A stretch of DNA of 64,000 bases from Psettodes erumei (taxonomy: Eukaryota; Chordata; Actinopteri; Pleuronectiformes; Psettodidae). The stretch is taken from contig JAFBJZ010000224.1 of assembly GCA_016785225.1 (NCBI GenBank), positions 701,001 to 765,000 on the forward strand, read 5' to 3'. Made by a program: the position numbers and the translations under genes. Shown here piece after piece: positions 11,401 through 23,350 of the stretch. Each line of letters begins with the position of its first letter. The first letter of the stretch is position 1. The notes beneath the pieces were generated by a model. The model did no database searches, had not been told where the DNA came from, and saw only the letters and a program-made list of their open reading frames with translations.

Positions 11401-12320
11401 TCTTTTTTTTTTTTTTTTTTTGCTAAGGGGGACTGATGGAAATCGTCACCCCCCCAAACTCTGATCTCATCAGATGGGGTCGCGAGCGGGCAGAGGCAGA
11501 AGGACCTCACCTGTTTACCCGGGAGCGGTCCGCCCTCTTTATCTCATCACACGTTTCAATCACGAGAGGCGTTTTTTTTTTTTTTTTTTAAGGAATCTGT
11601 ATTTCCGGCGCCATGGCCAACGCTTGACCCTCATCAGTGCGGCTGAGCTCTTCAGTCTTCATCAGAAAAGCTGCTACATCCGCAGGGTTTCTTTTTGGCC
11701 TGACGCGCTGCCAAATTCTCCACAGAATAGGTGAATTTTGCCTGAAAAAATGCAGACACTCCAATACCATGTTAGTGATTCTTCGAGCTCACCTTTTCGG
11801 TCCAGATACAGATACCCGGGCTTTTGGTATTGGTCGATAGAGTTTACAGATCCGGTCGCAGTGCGCTTCACCGTGTGGCAGAGACTTGGATGGTTCTTTT
11901 ATGTGTGAGTCAGATTTGTTTTAAACCTTGCTTTCCTCACTTTGTACCGTAACAAATAGCTCCTTCCATGCTACGTCCTTCAGCAAAATGTATGGTTCAG
12001 CTCTGTTCCATAGAATTAAACTGAATGGATTGACCCCATATTGTCAAGGATACCCGACCCAGCCGTGTGAATCAGAATGGGACCAATATCGGCATCGGGT
12101 CAGTGTGTCCCCCTCTCTAAATCGGGGCAGGCTGCTAACCAGTGCTTTATAATAACATAGTAAGCAGACTCCGAGCAGAAGTGAAGGGAACATGATGGGG
12201 ATCTCCTTTCTATTTAGCACAAACATGCCACCCTGTTCGACGACCGCGCTCCCCGATGATCATCATTACAAGTCCAAACGCCTTCGGCCCCGGCACACTC
12301 GCGCGCACGCAGACGCACAC
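11401..12320. other. Non-coding background with paired poly-T tracts
   Basis: T19 at 11403-11421 and T18 at 11572-11589 flank a GC-richer 150-base segment. I checked whether this could be a retroposed copy between two oligo-T tails, but nothing in the intervening sequence is recognisable. No gene or RNA recognised. Confidence 0.5.
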
Positions 12321-13640
12321 ACACACTTGCGTACCCATCCTGGATATATAAGCCGCTGGTAATTATAGCGGGGAAGCGTGTCTTAGTGGAGCTGTCAGAA
12401 TTGTAATTGCTAGAGGGATGGCGGGCTATCGAGGAGCGAATCACAGTGTACAACACTGGCAGCGGCAAGTGAGTTTGATTATAAGGAAAAAGGGGCAAGC
12501 GATGGGGGGTTATCGCCCGACCCCCTTCTCATGTCTCGCATGTCATGAACAGGGCTGTCTATTTAACACCAGATAAGCAGAACGCTTTCGGTAAAGTGGC
12601 ACAGTAAACACCCGCATGCATTACCTTGACTGGGAAGTGCTCTTTTTCCTTCCTTTCTCCTCATCATCACTTCCTCCTCTCCAGAGCACGGTCACGCCAG
12701 GGTGTTTAGTCGAGAGGGGTATTACTGTGTAGTCGTCTGGGTTTAGAAAGGTAGCGTCCATACCTGTACCGCATCAAACATGAGATGAAATACACCTCAT
12801 CGTGTTAGAAAAAAATTGCCAAGGGTAAATGTGCGCGCTAGTGTGCTCACTCAGCTTTGCTGTCGTGAATTGCCCCGTTTCTGTGCCAGCAGCTTTGGGC
12901 GGGGGAAAAAAAAGGAGAAACGGATTGAACTTGAGCCAAAAAATGGGATTTTAATTTCTAAGACATTCCCATCTGTTTGCGTATGTGTGCATGGAGGAGT
13001 GTGGGGGAGGAGAGGAGAGGGGAAATAAATACTATATGTCCTGGGTGACGGCAAGAAGCCGAAAATCACGACTTTCAAATGGACAGCAAGCTTCTTCTCA
13101 TGGAGGCCGCTGGTGAAAATTACAAGTCGCAATGTCATCAGGAAATCAATGGGGACTTTAAAGCTAATCATAACAGTACAATGTGTCTGAGCTGGAGCCA
13201 AATTGCCACTCTGTTTGCCACCCCCCCCCCCAGCAGATAATTGCTCTGGACAACCTGAATCAAGTCTACTCATGCCGAAACACTTAACATACATCTCCCC
13301 GTGCTGTGGACCTAATTGCATTTCAAAAAGTTATTCTGCCACAACACCAAATATTGATTTGAATGCTAAGCGTGCAATCTGCGAGCGTAAGCGTGTAAGC
13401 AAATAGCTAATTTGATTTCAGTCATCCCGGTTGTGGCGGGTTTTGGGGCCGGACTTAACGTCTCCTGTCACAACCCGGTGTGAATCAAGATATGAAAGTC
13501 GCCGCATGGTTAGCCTTAAAATTCCCCAAAATATCTCAATTGTGAGCTTTTATGAAGAGAGAATGAAATTAATTGAAAGTGGCATACAATCGGCCAGCAT
13601 TAACCTAGCGTGAAATTTGTCTTCGGCTACCCTGGCCCGG
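12321..13640. promoter_or_regulatory. Candidate conserved non-coding elements
   Basis: Two repeat-poor stretches stand out. One is 12330-12480, with TAATTA at 12360-12365. The other is about 13310-13640, with several ATTGATTTGAATGC-, GAAATTAATTGAAAG- and GCATTAACC-like words. They are separated by ordinary sequence and a C11 run at 13221-13231. Composition and homeodomain-like words support a regulatory guess; no motif identifies a tissue or target gene. Confidence 0.35.
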
Positions 13641-14800
13641 TGGCGAGCGCCAACTTTGCTGCATTATCTCCAGAGCGACTGGAGGAATCGCTAATTGGTT
13701 CTGATCGTTGTGGCACGAGGTGGCTGCTTCGCCGCCGCCCAGATATCGCAGAGACTAGAGATGGGCAGTAACGCTGCAGCCGACCAAAAAGGTTTAATCG
13801 CTCACTAAATTAATTGATCAAAACATAAATCCACTATCAAGCACACACGGATTAGTGATGAGCCAAAGAGCGTTTGATGTTATGTCAATACGTTTTTAAA
13901 ACAACACCGGAGCAGACGTGATTAATAAGTACACTGATAGCATCTAAACTAATGTCATTACTGTTATATTATCTTTTTTTTACTAGAATATTGCATAACT
14001 GTGTTATTGTACTTATTTTTTCAACATTTTTTAATTAAGACTGAAGTCTGGAGTTGATTAATTGTCTTGCTCTACATTCAACAGGAAAGAGATAGCCTGA
14101 GAACAAATCCACCTAAAACATAGTTCCCATCAAATTACACATGAAAAAAACTTAAATACTTAGTTCAGGTGTCTAAAGTGGTGGATTGTCTCTCACTTTG
14201 ACTCATCCATCATGGTTTATCTGCGGTGTTGATGTGTGGCGTTTCATACGGCCTCAGTGCCCGACAGTGTTGCATTTATTTCTGATGTCTTCAGACAGCG
14301 CGGATGAATTTGCATGCGCAGTACGTGACGTGACGTCCGAGACACGCTTTTAATGACTCTCTTAGACGGCTCGCCAGTCGTTGTTCTCAGGGTTTCCAGG
14401 GTCAGGGCTGTGGAGATGGATGTTTCCCCGTGTTTTGAATTCTGTAACTCATTCAACATTTAAAGATAGAAAAACAGATTCAGGAGCCAGGTGATGGCGA
14501 GACATGAACCAGGTTTTAAAGGTTTTAATCTGTACCCAAAAACATTCAAAACACAAGTTTGGAAACTGCCATGAAATGACTGATAGAGGCACAAACATCA
14601 CACAACAGCGACATTTAAATTACATTTTTGTGATGACATCAGATTTATCACATGCAAATCAAACTGTTCACTTATGTGATGCAGCTCTGAGTTTGAGCAC
14701 CGTTACCTGACGTCACCTGAGGCCACCTCTTTTTTTAATGTTGGATTCATCATTGTGCAGTTAGTCACATTTTTGCAGACAAGCATGCATTTATGAAATG
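13641..14800. other. AT-rich non-coding sequence with possible transposon remnant
   Basis: The sequence shifts to AT-rich near 13790. It begins close to TAGAGATGGGCAGTAACG at 13756-13773, which resembles terminal sequences I recall from fish DNA transposons. Octamers lie at 14308-14315 and 14652-14659, and a full CRE, TGACGTCA, at 14708-14715. TAATTA occurs at 14032-14037. No open frame with a domain was found. Confidence 0.4.
13756..13773 (+). repeat. Possible terminal end of a decayed DNA transposon
   Basis: TAGAGATGGGCAGTAACG resembles the ends of widespread fish hAT-like interspersed repeats as I remember them. I could not find the inverted partner downstream, nor a clear 8-base target duplication. 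It may be one surviving end of an old copy, or chance. A repeat-library search would decide. Confidence 0.25.
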
Positions 14801-15450
14801 CAAAAATAATTTACATCAAATAGAGGATCTCAGATGTTTGGAGTTTACTTGTGTGTTACTTCCTGCTGTGCCTTTTTTTGGTCTTTCATCAGAGATAACT
14901 TTGTCTGTGTACTCGAGCGGCGCCGCTCCCTTTCTGCCGCGTGCCAACTTATTACTGGAGACACTTGTAGCAGCCCTCAACAAACATCATATTGTCACAC
15001 ATGGGCGCCAATAATTGTGAACGCCACAAAGCGTGAGCGTTGCCGTCGAGGCAGGGCCCCGCGAAATCGCAGCTGCCACCGCCACCCGCCTCCCGCCACG
15101 CGGAAGAAGGGTTCTGTTTGCGAGAGACGGCGGTCGGGGGGGTGTGTGTGTGTGCCTCGCCGTTACGGGAACCTAACCATCTCTGATTGCATTTTTCAAA
15201 TGGCGGGTTTTTCGTATGCCGTTGTTTTGAACAGATGTGTTGTTTGGAACAGATAAGAGCAAAAGCGTGATGTGTACATGCATTATACCCTGCCTCTTTA
15301 ATGTTCGGAGCCCCCCCCCCCGGCTCTCTCCCACAACAGGTATCATGCTAAGCTCTCTGTTTCTGTTGTGGCGGGTGGCGGCTTTGGATCTGGCGCCTTT
15401 GAAATGGAAACTTTGTGCTCGCCGCTTCCTCCAGACTTCCTTGGCGTGCA
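14801..15450. other. Non-coding, partly CpG-rich sequence
   Basis: A CpG-bearing segment runs from about 15020 to 15175, ending in a short (GT) run near 15143-15154. A C run lies at about 15311-15321. The 140-codon frame at 14834-15256 is Arg/Cys-rich, with no domain. No gene recognised. Confidence 0.45.
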
Positions 15451-15900
15451 CTCCAGCTCATTCTTGAGGCCTCGCTCCCATTTCATGATAATCAAGTAAT
15501 ACACAAGACAGTTCCTCTGTGATTCCCTTTGTGGAACTACAGCACATAATCTAATGCACAGGCCCTAATGGTACTATAAATATTATGCATTCAGCAAAGC
15601 TGGGCCACTGTGTAATCTGCTCATGAGGGATCCGTCCGTCGCTTGACTGATGGATCGCGTTGGAAGGAAAACAGAACCAGGAGTGATAGGCTGGCGTACG
15701 GTTTCTCCTCCTGTGAAGGTGCCGCCTCCCCTCCGTGCACGCCACTCTTAATTTCCCTCCCCATTCAACTACCAGGGGGCCACAGACGGCATTCAATCAT
15801 CACAGGACCTGATAGCTGTAAATTGTATCTGTGCGCCGAAAATGCATAATCAACAGCGGTACTTTCTTATTCATAATCTTCTCTGTGACTCCTTTCGCTT
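15451..15900. promoter_or_regulatory. Candidate regulatory block with a CTCF-like site
   Basis: Repeat-free sequence with AT-rich words (CTATAAATATTATGCATTCAGC near 15575, cited in outline). It also holds a CTCF-like core, CTACCAGGGGGC, at 15769-15780, one base from the consensus CCACCAGGGGGC. The following 60 bases hold further AT-rich words. Confidence 0.35.
15769..15780 (+). promoter_or_regulatory. CTCF-like core motif
   Basis: CTACCAGGGGGC matches 11 of 12 positions of the vertebrate CTCF core CCASYAGRKGGC; the second C is T. CTCF binding would imply an insulator or loop anchor, but one core motif is weak evidence. Confidence 0.35.
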
Positions 15901-17560
15901 AATGCATTCATATTCAGGTTCCCAGATAGGAGGGGGGAGGAGGAGAAGGAGGAGGGAGTGCTGTGTGATTACAGCCGATGCTTTGAGCGCTTGCTGAAAT
16001 GCAGTGATCCCCCCCCCATATACACACACACACACATACACACAGTTGTCTTTATTTTTCTTCTGTTTGGTCAGTGCTCATTATTAATGCCTTGACAGAG
16101 ACTTCATCATTTTTCAGAAGACCCCCCCCCCCACCCCCGTGTGCTCCCTCCGCACTGGTTTGCATGTCCGTCGCGTGATCACATTCGCGAGGCACGCCGC
16201 GTCTGCGCTCTTCTTTTTACAGTGGTTGTTGCCTCATCACAGTTCACCTGGTTGGAATCGGGGAAAATGTTATATTCAAAACACCATGTACAGTAACCCC
16301 CCCCCACACACACACACACAACGAATGGCCCTTGTGTGGCAACATTGGAATTCAGCTGGCGCAGGCTGTGCGTGGACACGCGGGGCACCCTGCTGGGAAA
16401 CAGTAGAGGGCTGTTGCGCCTCCTCCTAGCCACAACAAACATTTTGGAATTTGTCAAGGAGCCGGATTTTTTGTGTTTATGTGAAATTGAGTGCACTAAC
16501 CGGGTCAGAGCAGACATGGAAAAAAAAGAAAAAAAGAGGCCTGATTATGCGTGCTGCTCTGCATCACAATTATGCATAACACTGCACAATTTTGTTCCTG
16601 ATGCAAACTATCGGAGATATATACATATTGTGAGGCTTTGCATGTTTTCCATTTCAGTGGTGATTATGTGAGTGTTCACACTGTACATTTGCGTACAGAG
16701 TGTGTGTACAGCTGCATTATTTCTTTGTCACCCAGCGTAGAAAAACGAGTATTGCCTGTGTGCATTTTTTTTTCTCTGAAATGGTGCTTCATCACAACTG
16801 AGACGTGTCCACACCCCACTATTGGTTTTGCACTAAACAGTCAGCTCACCTTGCCGGAGCATGGTCTGCCCAGCTCCCGCTGGCACAAAACCTCCGTGGC
16901 GATCCAACGGTTGCTGGATTCGCGTGGTGAACCACCTGATCAACGCTGCGCCGCCATCAGAGTGGAGGCCAAGTCACGGGCGGAGGAACCGAATCTTCGC
17001 TGGGATTTAGGAGTCAGACTTCCTGTGCTGTGTGTGAGAGGAAAAGCCTGACTGTGGGCAGTGTGAAGTCGGCCCTGCAGTCTTGACGGCTTTCTGTAAA
17101 GTCTCTAATCAGAGCCCCGAGTTGGACTGTCCTCATCACGGTCCAATCCCATCCCGCTCCTCTTCCTACCTTCCGCTCTGCTGTCCTCTTGACCTCTCTT
17201 CTTTCTGATAGCTTTTACCTTATTTCTTCCTCCTCCTTCACTCGATGGCGTTCTCGTTTTTATAGTCCTTTCCCTCTTCTCCTCGATTCCCTCCTCGGAG
17301 AGGTCATCTCTTAGCTCTTTGCCAGGCATTCACTCCTGAGATTACCTCTTCATTTACACACCCATGCAGACACCCGCCCACCCACCGACACACACACACA
17401 CACACACGCACACACGCACCCTCACATACACTCACCACTACCGCACCCCAGAGCTCCAGCAGGCATTTTGTCCTTCAAACTAGCATGTCGTATTTCAGCT
17501 TTTCTCAACCCCCTCCCGCTGCACACCACGTGCATAAACACTGACCACGTTCTGAGCTTG
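15901..17560. other. Non-coding background with microsatellites and a polypyrimidine stretch
   Basis: Short (CA)n tracts at about 16022-16044 and 16305-16320, poly-C at 16122-16132, and a C/T-rich stretch at about 17105-17330. A (CA)n run at 17389-17407 follows. Overlapping open frames here (16179-16517 minus, 16638-17051 plus, 17105-17329 minus) have no recognisable domains. No RNA gene seen. Confidence 0.5.
17389..17407. repeat. (CA)n microsatellite
   Basis: Nine to ten CA units, continuing into an imperfect CACACGCAC stretch to about 17430. Confidence 0.85.
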
Positions 17561-18610
17561 ATAAAATCAGCCCTGCTCCAGCCCTCATCATAATAACCTC
17601 ATGAAAACCGCTTTGATTCCGATTGGTCTCGCGATAACTCAGATTTGGCAGAAAGGTGTGATTGCAGTTTGGTTGAAATACTTTATGACACTGTATCAGT
17701 TTCCCCCGCGCGTGCACCTGGCTGGAGATACACTCCGTCAATATATCATGCCTCAAGAGATAGGTCAGAGCTGGATTTTTTATCTCTGCAGTGTAGCTCA
17801 AAGCAGATTGCGGTGCAGTATATATTTATGTGTAAGAATTCGGCGAGTGCTGTCATTCGAGGGTATCGCGCCGTGCCGCAGCTGCGAAGGGAAGCGTTTC
17901 GAGATCTTCTCTGCGTCAGTATGCGACTGTAAGTGTGAGCATATTCACTGAGACTGGATAGGTGACCCCAGGACCAGCTGTTTTCCCCTCATTGTACAAC
18001 GCGAGCACAAAGTGGAATGGCAGTAATTACTACCCCAGCATCACCTCATTGAGCCATACTGCACAGTGCTGAACACATTGCTAATGTAATCACACTATGC
18101 TACGCGCGCTTATGGGCCCGGGCTTAATGTTGAGTGTGTGTCATTTGAGAGCCCGCTGCCACAGCGAGAGGTTCCGGCTGGTTTATAAAGGCACATGTTT
18201 ATTGTATCATGCATTAGGGCCATTAGCCCCCGGTGCTAGCCGAACCCGGCCGGCTCCCAGGGTCATTCCTCAATGTGAAACCGAACTGCATGACATGACC
18301 AAAATTGACTCCTCTCAGAATACTCCAGAGCTAATGGATGTCTCGGTAATTGACATCAATACCTGGGAACGAGCCGGTCCTGTGGCTGCGGATAAGCACC
18401 TAGCGGAGGGGCTATTTTCGTATTCGCATCTCATGTTTGATTCGTGTTTACATGCGCTTCTCTCAGGGGAGATTCAGGAAGAACAGTTCTGGTTCTGCCA
18501 ACTCATCATCTTTTCTACAGCGGCCGCGCATTGCAAACCTGATACGCAAGTGAAAAAGGCTAATAGTTGGATGTTTGCTTATTTATGATAATAATCAATT
18601 GTTTCGTTTA
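17561..18610. promoter_or_regulatory. Candidate conserved non-coding element cluster
   Basis: Over 1 kb without a simple repeat. Homeodomain core TAATTA at 18024-18029, with further CTAATGTAATCAC and CATTAGGGCCATTAGC words at 18080-18220. Two open frames of 116 and 163 codons cross the block (17601-17951 and 18097-18588). They show no recognisable domain and no codon pattern I would trust, so I read them as incidental to constrained or unique sequence. Confidence 0.4.
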
Positions 18611-19220
18611 ATCTGAAAACACGGGAAAAAAGTGAGAGGTCCCACCTGGGGACTGAAAGCCCCGGAGGCTGCTGCAAGAGGCCCGCGTTGCTGATGCACG
18701 ACAATATTAATGCTTATGGAGCCCATCAACTCTAATTACGCCTGCCTTGCTTGATCCTAGCAAGAGCACCGCTGAATGTTAATGTTTGGAAACTTTTAAC
18801 AGCAGCGTCGCATCATCGGTGAAATAACATCATTAACAGTGGCGCGTTTCTGAATAGCGATTGATCGCGAGGTTCGAGGTCAGTTGAATGCCCGCGCGTT
18901 TTCGGGATGTCTCTTTGGCCCTCTATTAGATCAGGGGGGGGGGGTCCGCCGGCCTTGAAGGTGTGTAACCATCATTCAGTTCTTTCTCCTGATGGGCCAA
19001 ATTGAATCAGCACTTGTATGTTTTCCTTAATTTATCCACACACAGAGGAGGCAGCTTGCCATTATCATGCAGGGAAACATTTGTTGTCGCTTGATTACGC
19101 TAATGGGAAAGCACACACGAATATGAAATGCTGAACGTTATTGAAATTAGGCTTAATTGCTGATGGCATCTCAGGTTAATTTGTATTCCCCGGGTATGAA
19201 ATGTGTCTGTGTGCGGTGTT
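18611..19220. promoter_or_regulatory. Candidate conserved non-coding element
   Basis: TAATTA at 18733-18738, followed by ATTA- and GCTAATGGG-type words at 19090-19180. The stretch 19025-19195 is free of repeats and rich in homeodomain-like cores. A G11 run at 18934-18944 separates two halves and is probably unconstrained. Confidence 0.4.
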
Positions 19221-20420
19221 TGTTTTTGTGTGCTGAGCTGAGTCTAAGTGACTGTCGATGTACAGTACGCTCTTAGCGAATTCATTTGGTTTTTTTTTAT
19301 TATTGCTCTTGAGAAAAAGAGGACAGTTGTGTGGAGATGGCGGCATAGCTAACTGAATATCATTAATGAAAAAGGCAGCGTGTTCCCCTCGTGAACCCTC
19401 TTGTTTTCAGCCCTTCAGTCCACCGTGATGCCCGGTCGTCGGAGTATACTGAAGGGGGAGATAGAGTCGGAAGCAAGCGCGTCCCGCCGCCTCGCTGGGG
19501 GATAGTGATTAAAAAGCACTTCAGTGCCAAATCTCACACAGATGAGGTTTGTCTGCGCCGGGGACCTCTTTGTCCGGCCGGAAAAAAAAAAAAAAGTCTG
19601 AAGATTTGAAGTTGCTTCTTGATCACTCCATCTTACTGTTATGCTTTTGTCTTTTCCTTCTTAATTATTAATGTTGATGTGTTTCACTTCCCGCCAAGTT
19701 TTCCATTAAAGACCTGCTCTTAATTGTGGCAGTGGAGGAAAAAAAGATAACAGAAATGCAATTTACTCTCGGCGTTCCTGATGCACTCCGGATGTGCAGC
19801 GAAGGAAATTAACCAAATACATTTACTCAAGGAGTGTACTTTAAATTTGATGCGTTTAACTTGAACTTGAGGATGTTCATTTTGTGCGATACTGCAATTT
19901 GTTCTGAATTTATCGGAGGGTTACGCTGCAGATGAAGACATAACATAAGATGTACATGCAGCATTTAAAGTCACCACGGCAACAAAAGTAATCGAGTCTC
20001 CGCAGCAGAGCTGATAAGACTGATGAGAGCTGGATGCAGGGGCTTGAGCTGTAACTACTGTCTGTTTTGTTATTTCCCCTCATCTGTGAAGATTTCCAGT
20101 CGTTCAGGTCATGGTTATTATGTATTTATGACTCCCATGTGGCGTGGCAGTAGCAACCTATCATCAGTTCATAAAATACAGTGATCCACGGCAAGTGTGC
20201 AGGAAATCTATGTGGAACAGAAGGCCCGGGCTGAAATACGCAGAAGGGGAGAACCTGGCCGATCTGTGGCAATTATCCAGCGCGGGACGGGTCGGGAAAA
20301 TGACGACCGCTAAGAGTCGCCATGCAGAGCGGGGTCATAAATGTGTGAATCTTTGTGGCACGAGGAACCTCCGCCTGCTCCTTTGAGATTATGAAGAACA
20401 CAGAGTGAGCGTGCAACAGC
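19221..20420. other. Unique non-coding sequence, weak regulatory character
   Basis: Contains TAATTA at 19662-19667 in an AT-rich stretch and an A run near 19582-19595. The sequence 19790-20130 is repeat-free. No gene or RNA recognised; any enhancer call would rest on composition alone. Confidence 0.35.
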
Positions 20421-22000
20421 TTTTTAAGCTGCCTGCATTTTATGAAACCAGTAATTTTTCTAAATCAGAGATATTGTGGAGGCCATCGCAGTCACAGATG
20501 TATTACTTTGTTACTCAGAGATACATTCATGTGCTGCTTGGCTTTATAAAAGCAATTTTGTCCTGATTTCCCCACAGGGATGCGGAGATGAAACAAGCGC
20601 TTTATCGCGGCTCCCTCGCTTCTTCTCCTCCTTGTCCGTCCTTTCATTTTTGTTTGGAACGATTTGGGACCTTCAAACAAATGCACCACGAGTTCGCAGA
20701 GCACACTTTGCCGTTGAAGTTGACTTTTATTTTATGCTGACCCATTTCCCGGACGTGATAATAGAAGAGACTTGGGCTATCTTGTTGAACCTCCTGTCTC
20801 CTCTTCCCTGGTCCCAGCTGAGTGCCTTCATCATTTCAGGGGAGGCCTCTGAAAGGATGTTTACACATTGAGACTGTGTACATAGTCCTCCAGTGCTCCT
20901 CTGTTCAAAGGATTCTTTTTTTTCCACCCCCAACTTGCAATGGGGTTTGGCCTGCGAGGGCAGGCAGAAAGGCGTGTGGGCAGTGACCCGTCTGCTTTTC
21001 AGAGGAGTCCAAAAAAAAAGTCCAGACTTCACTCAGCCGAAGCCGCAGGGAGGGCAACAGAGGGATGGACTCGGAGCGGGAAGCAGGATGCTAAGTTCAA
21101 CCTTTAATTCATAAATCTTTGTGGATGTCAGCATGTCGCTGAGAACGGAGGGGGGAAAAAAAAGGCTAAAGCAAGCGGAGGAGAGAGAAAATCACTTTCT
21201 GTGGCGTGGACAGATGCGTCCGGAACACCTGCTGGATTTGTCTGCCTCGCCTCGTCCAGGGGAGGACGACCTCAGAATAATTCATTTTACACCTCCTCCG
21301 TAGTGTCTTGCACCTCTCGTCCGAGCCTTGTTAGCTGGGCCTGAGAGTCAGACGGCTCATTTGGGAGTGGACTAATAACATCTAAAACTTCCCTTTTAAC
21401 GACTTACGAGTGGGCAGCGTCTGTACCTTTACGTTACAAGTGTAGATTCACACCTCATTTTTAGATTTTCTTCTTGAGTTTGAAATATTTTCTGGCATTT
21501 GTGACCTTTTCCGAAGAAAAAGTTGAAGGTGCCATTTGCAGGAGAACGGAGTTGAAAGTGGTGCTGCGTAATGGCTCCACTGCCGTTTTCTGTAGCGGCA
21601 GCGGTGGGGCTGCGGACAAAAATAGCAAAGTATAGTTGGAGTTTGGGGACGGGAGGGAATGAGAGAGAAAGTGAGGACTGAAAGCTCAACAATAACACAT
21701 AATCTGCAACTCTGCCACTTTTTTTGCCTTTTTTTTTTTTTTGCGCCTCCCTCACGAGGAGACAGCTGCTCTACCTAGCTATTCCCCGGTGGTTTTGATG
21801 GATTCTTCCCCTCAGAAGAGGCAATGACTCCTTGGCTTTAACGCAGCGTGCAGCAAGCCGAGGCCCAGCAGCGTTTACACAGGAATGGGTCTGCGAGATA
21901 TACCATTGAAGGTAGAATACATTCAGCGGACCCAGAGAGAGGAAAAAAAGAAAGATATTCTGTGTAACTCAACCGAGTTTGATCTAATACAACACGGATG
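20421..22000. other. Non-coding background
   Basis: Mixed sequence with short homopolymer runs. The 131-codon frame at 20476-20871 and the minus frame at 21429-21755 show no recognisable domain. A T run lies near 21730-21742. No RNA gene or transposon recognised. Confidence 0.5.
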
Positions 22001-23350
22001 GTGTGAAATATTCTAATTTGCCTGAAATGCTGAACAAATTTAAATTACGCAGATAGCCAGTGTGTTTGAGGTATAGAGAGGGAAAATTTAGGCTTGGGGA
22101 GACATGCCGTATTAACTCGGGCGGAAATTGAAGTGGAGATGTCCCCACGTGAGCCGACGTTGACCCTTAATGTCTGTGGAGGAATCCATCACAGAGGAAA
22201 AACATCCATCCAACAGCCCCACTTCAAAAGAAAGGCACAAACGCGTTCAGCGATTTTATGCAAATCTCCGAATGTGAGACAAAATTAGACTTTGAAACGC
22301 TCTAAACTGATCTGCTTTATTCTGACATCTGCCTCTCTTGTCTGTCAACTGGCTTGGTAACTTTGCCAGAAAACAACAGATGTTTTTTTTTTTAAATTTC
22401 TTTTCAGTTTCCACTCATAAAAGGAAAGCAAATCGTGAATTATTCAGACCACCTTTCCAGTGGCATGGTGGAATTTGTGTAATTCAAAGAAAGACGGCGA
22501 GGCGAACCACAGTATTCTTCCTGAACTCCCAAGTATTTACTGAATTATGTATGTTTATAGCAGAAGACAGGCAGCCGCTGATACACAGGGACAGAGACTT
22601 GAGATTACGCCGGACCACATGACCTTTCCTTTCATGAAAAATTAAACGGTCTGATATTGAGTAGATGAGGCTTTATTTAGCGCAAACCTCCAGTGAGAAC
22701 TGAGAAACAGTTGTCATCGACTCGGCTTGTTTTAGCAGCTTTTGAACTTTTTATGATTATTATTAACTGTTGGTGTGTTGCGGGACTCTTTCTTACAGTC
22801 AGAAACTGGATTTTGCATAGCTTTCTGGCATATTTCTTGCCTGCTGCCTCATCTCGTGGTTTTATTTTGTTGAATGCTGATGCATTATAAAGGTTTCCGT
22901 TGTGCCATTGTGCTTTTCCATCTCCGCTGAGAACTTGTCCACAGATGTATAATACAAAACAGGGAGGTTGGTGAGTAAACAGTATGCCAGTGCTAGCCTG
23001 TAGGTGCCAATCTGTCTGGCAGTTTTGATGTTGAGGAAACCTGAGAGGCTCTCCGGCGCATCGGAATACTGCATCTCCGCTCCGTATCCAAAATTCGCTC
23101 TGCGCACCCAGTGCTTGTTTTTCAAAGCGCACAACACCTTTAAAAAATTCCAAACTTGCACAGCTACTTCTGCTGCTCAGGCAGGTAGAAAATCAGCAGC
23201 GCTTTGATGTCATAAAAAAAAGTTAGTCCCTGCTCCCGCTGTCATTTTCCTTTGCCAAATGAGTCACAGATGAAAAATACCATATTATACAGCAGGACCG
23301 TCAAGCTATCACTTAGGTAATGAAGTTGGTCCAAACCATTTGTCTTATTT
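22001..23350. other. Non-coding sequence with one octamer
   Basis: An octamer ATGCAAAT at 22258-22265 lies in AT-leaning sequence (22000-22290). Open frames of 158 and 99 codons on the minus strand (22677-23153, 22862-23161) overlap in different frames without a domain. No transposon recognised. Confidence 0.4.

Noticed and set aside
11403..11589. Pair of poly-T tracts as the tails of two minus-strand retroposons
   Set aside because: The sequence between and beyond them has no recognisable SINE or gene body.
18097..18588. 163-codon frame over an enhancer-like block
   Set aside because: No recognisable family. Unique sequence can hold such a frame by chance, and the AT-rich motif texture argues for non-coding function.
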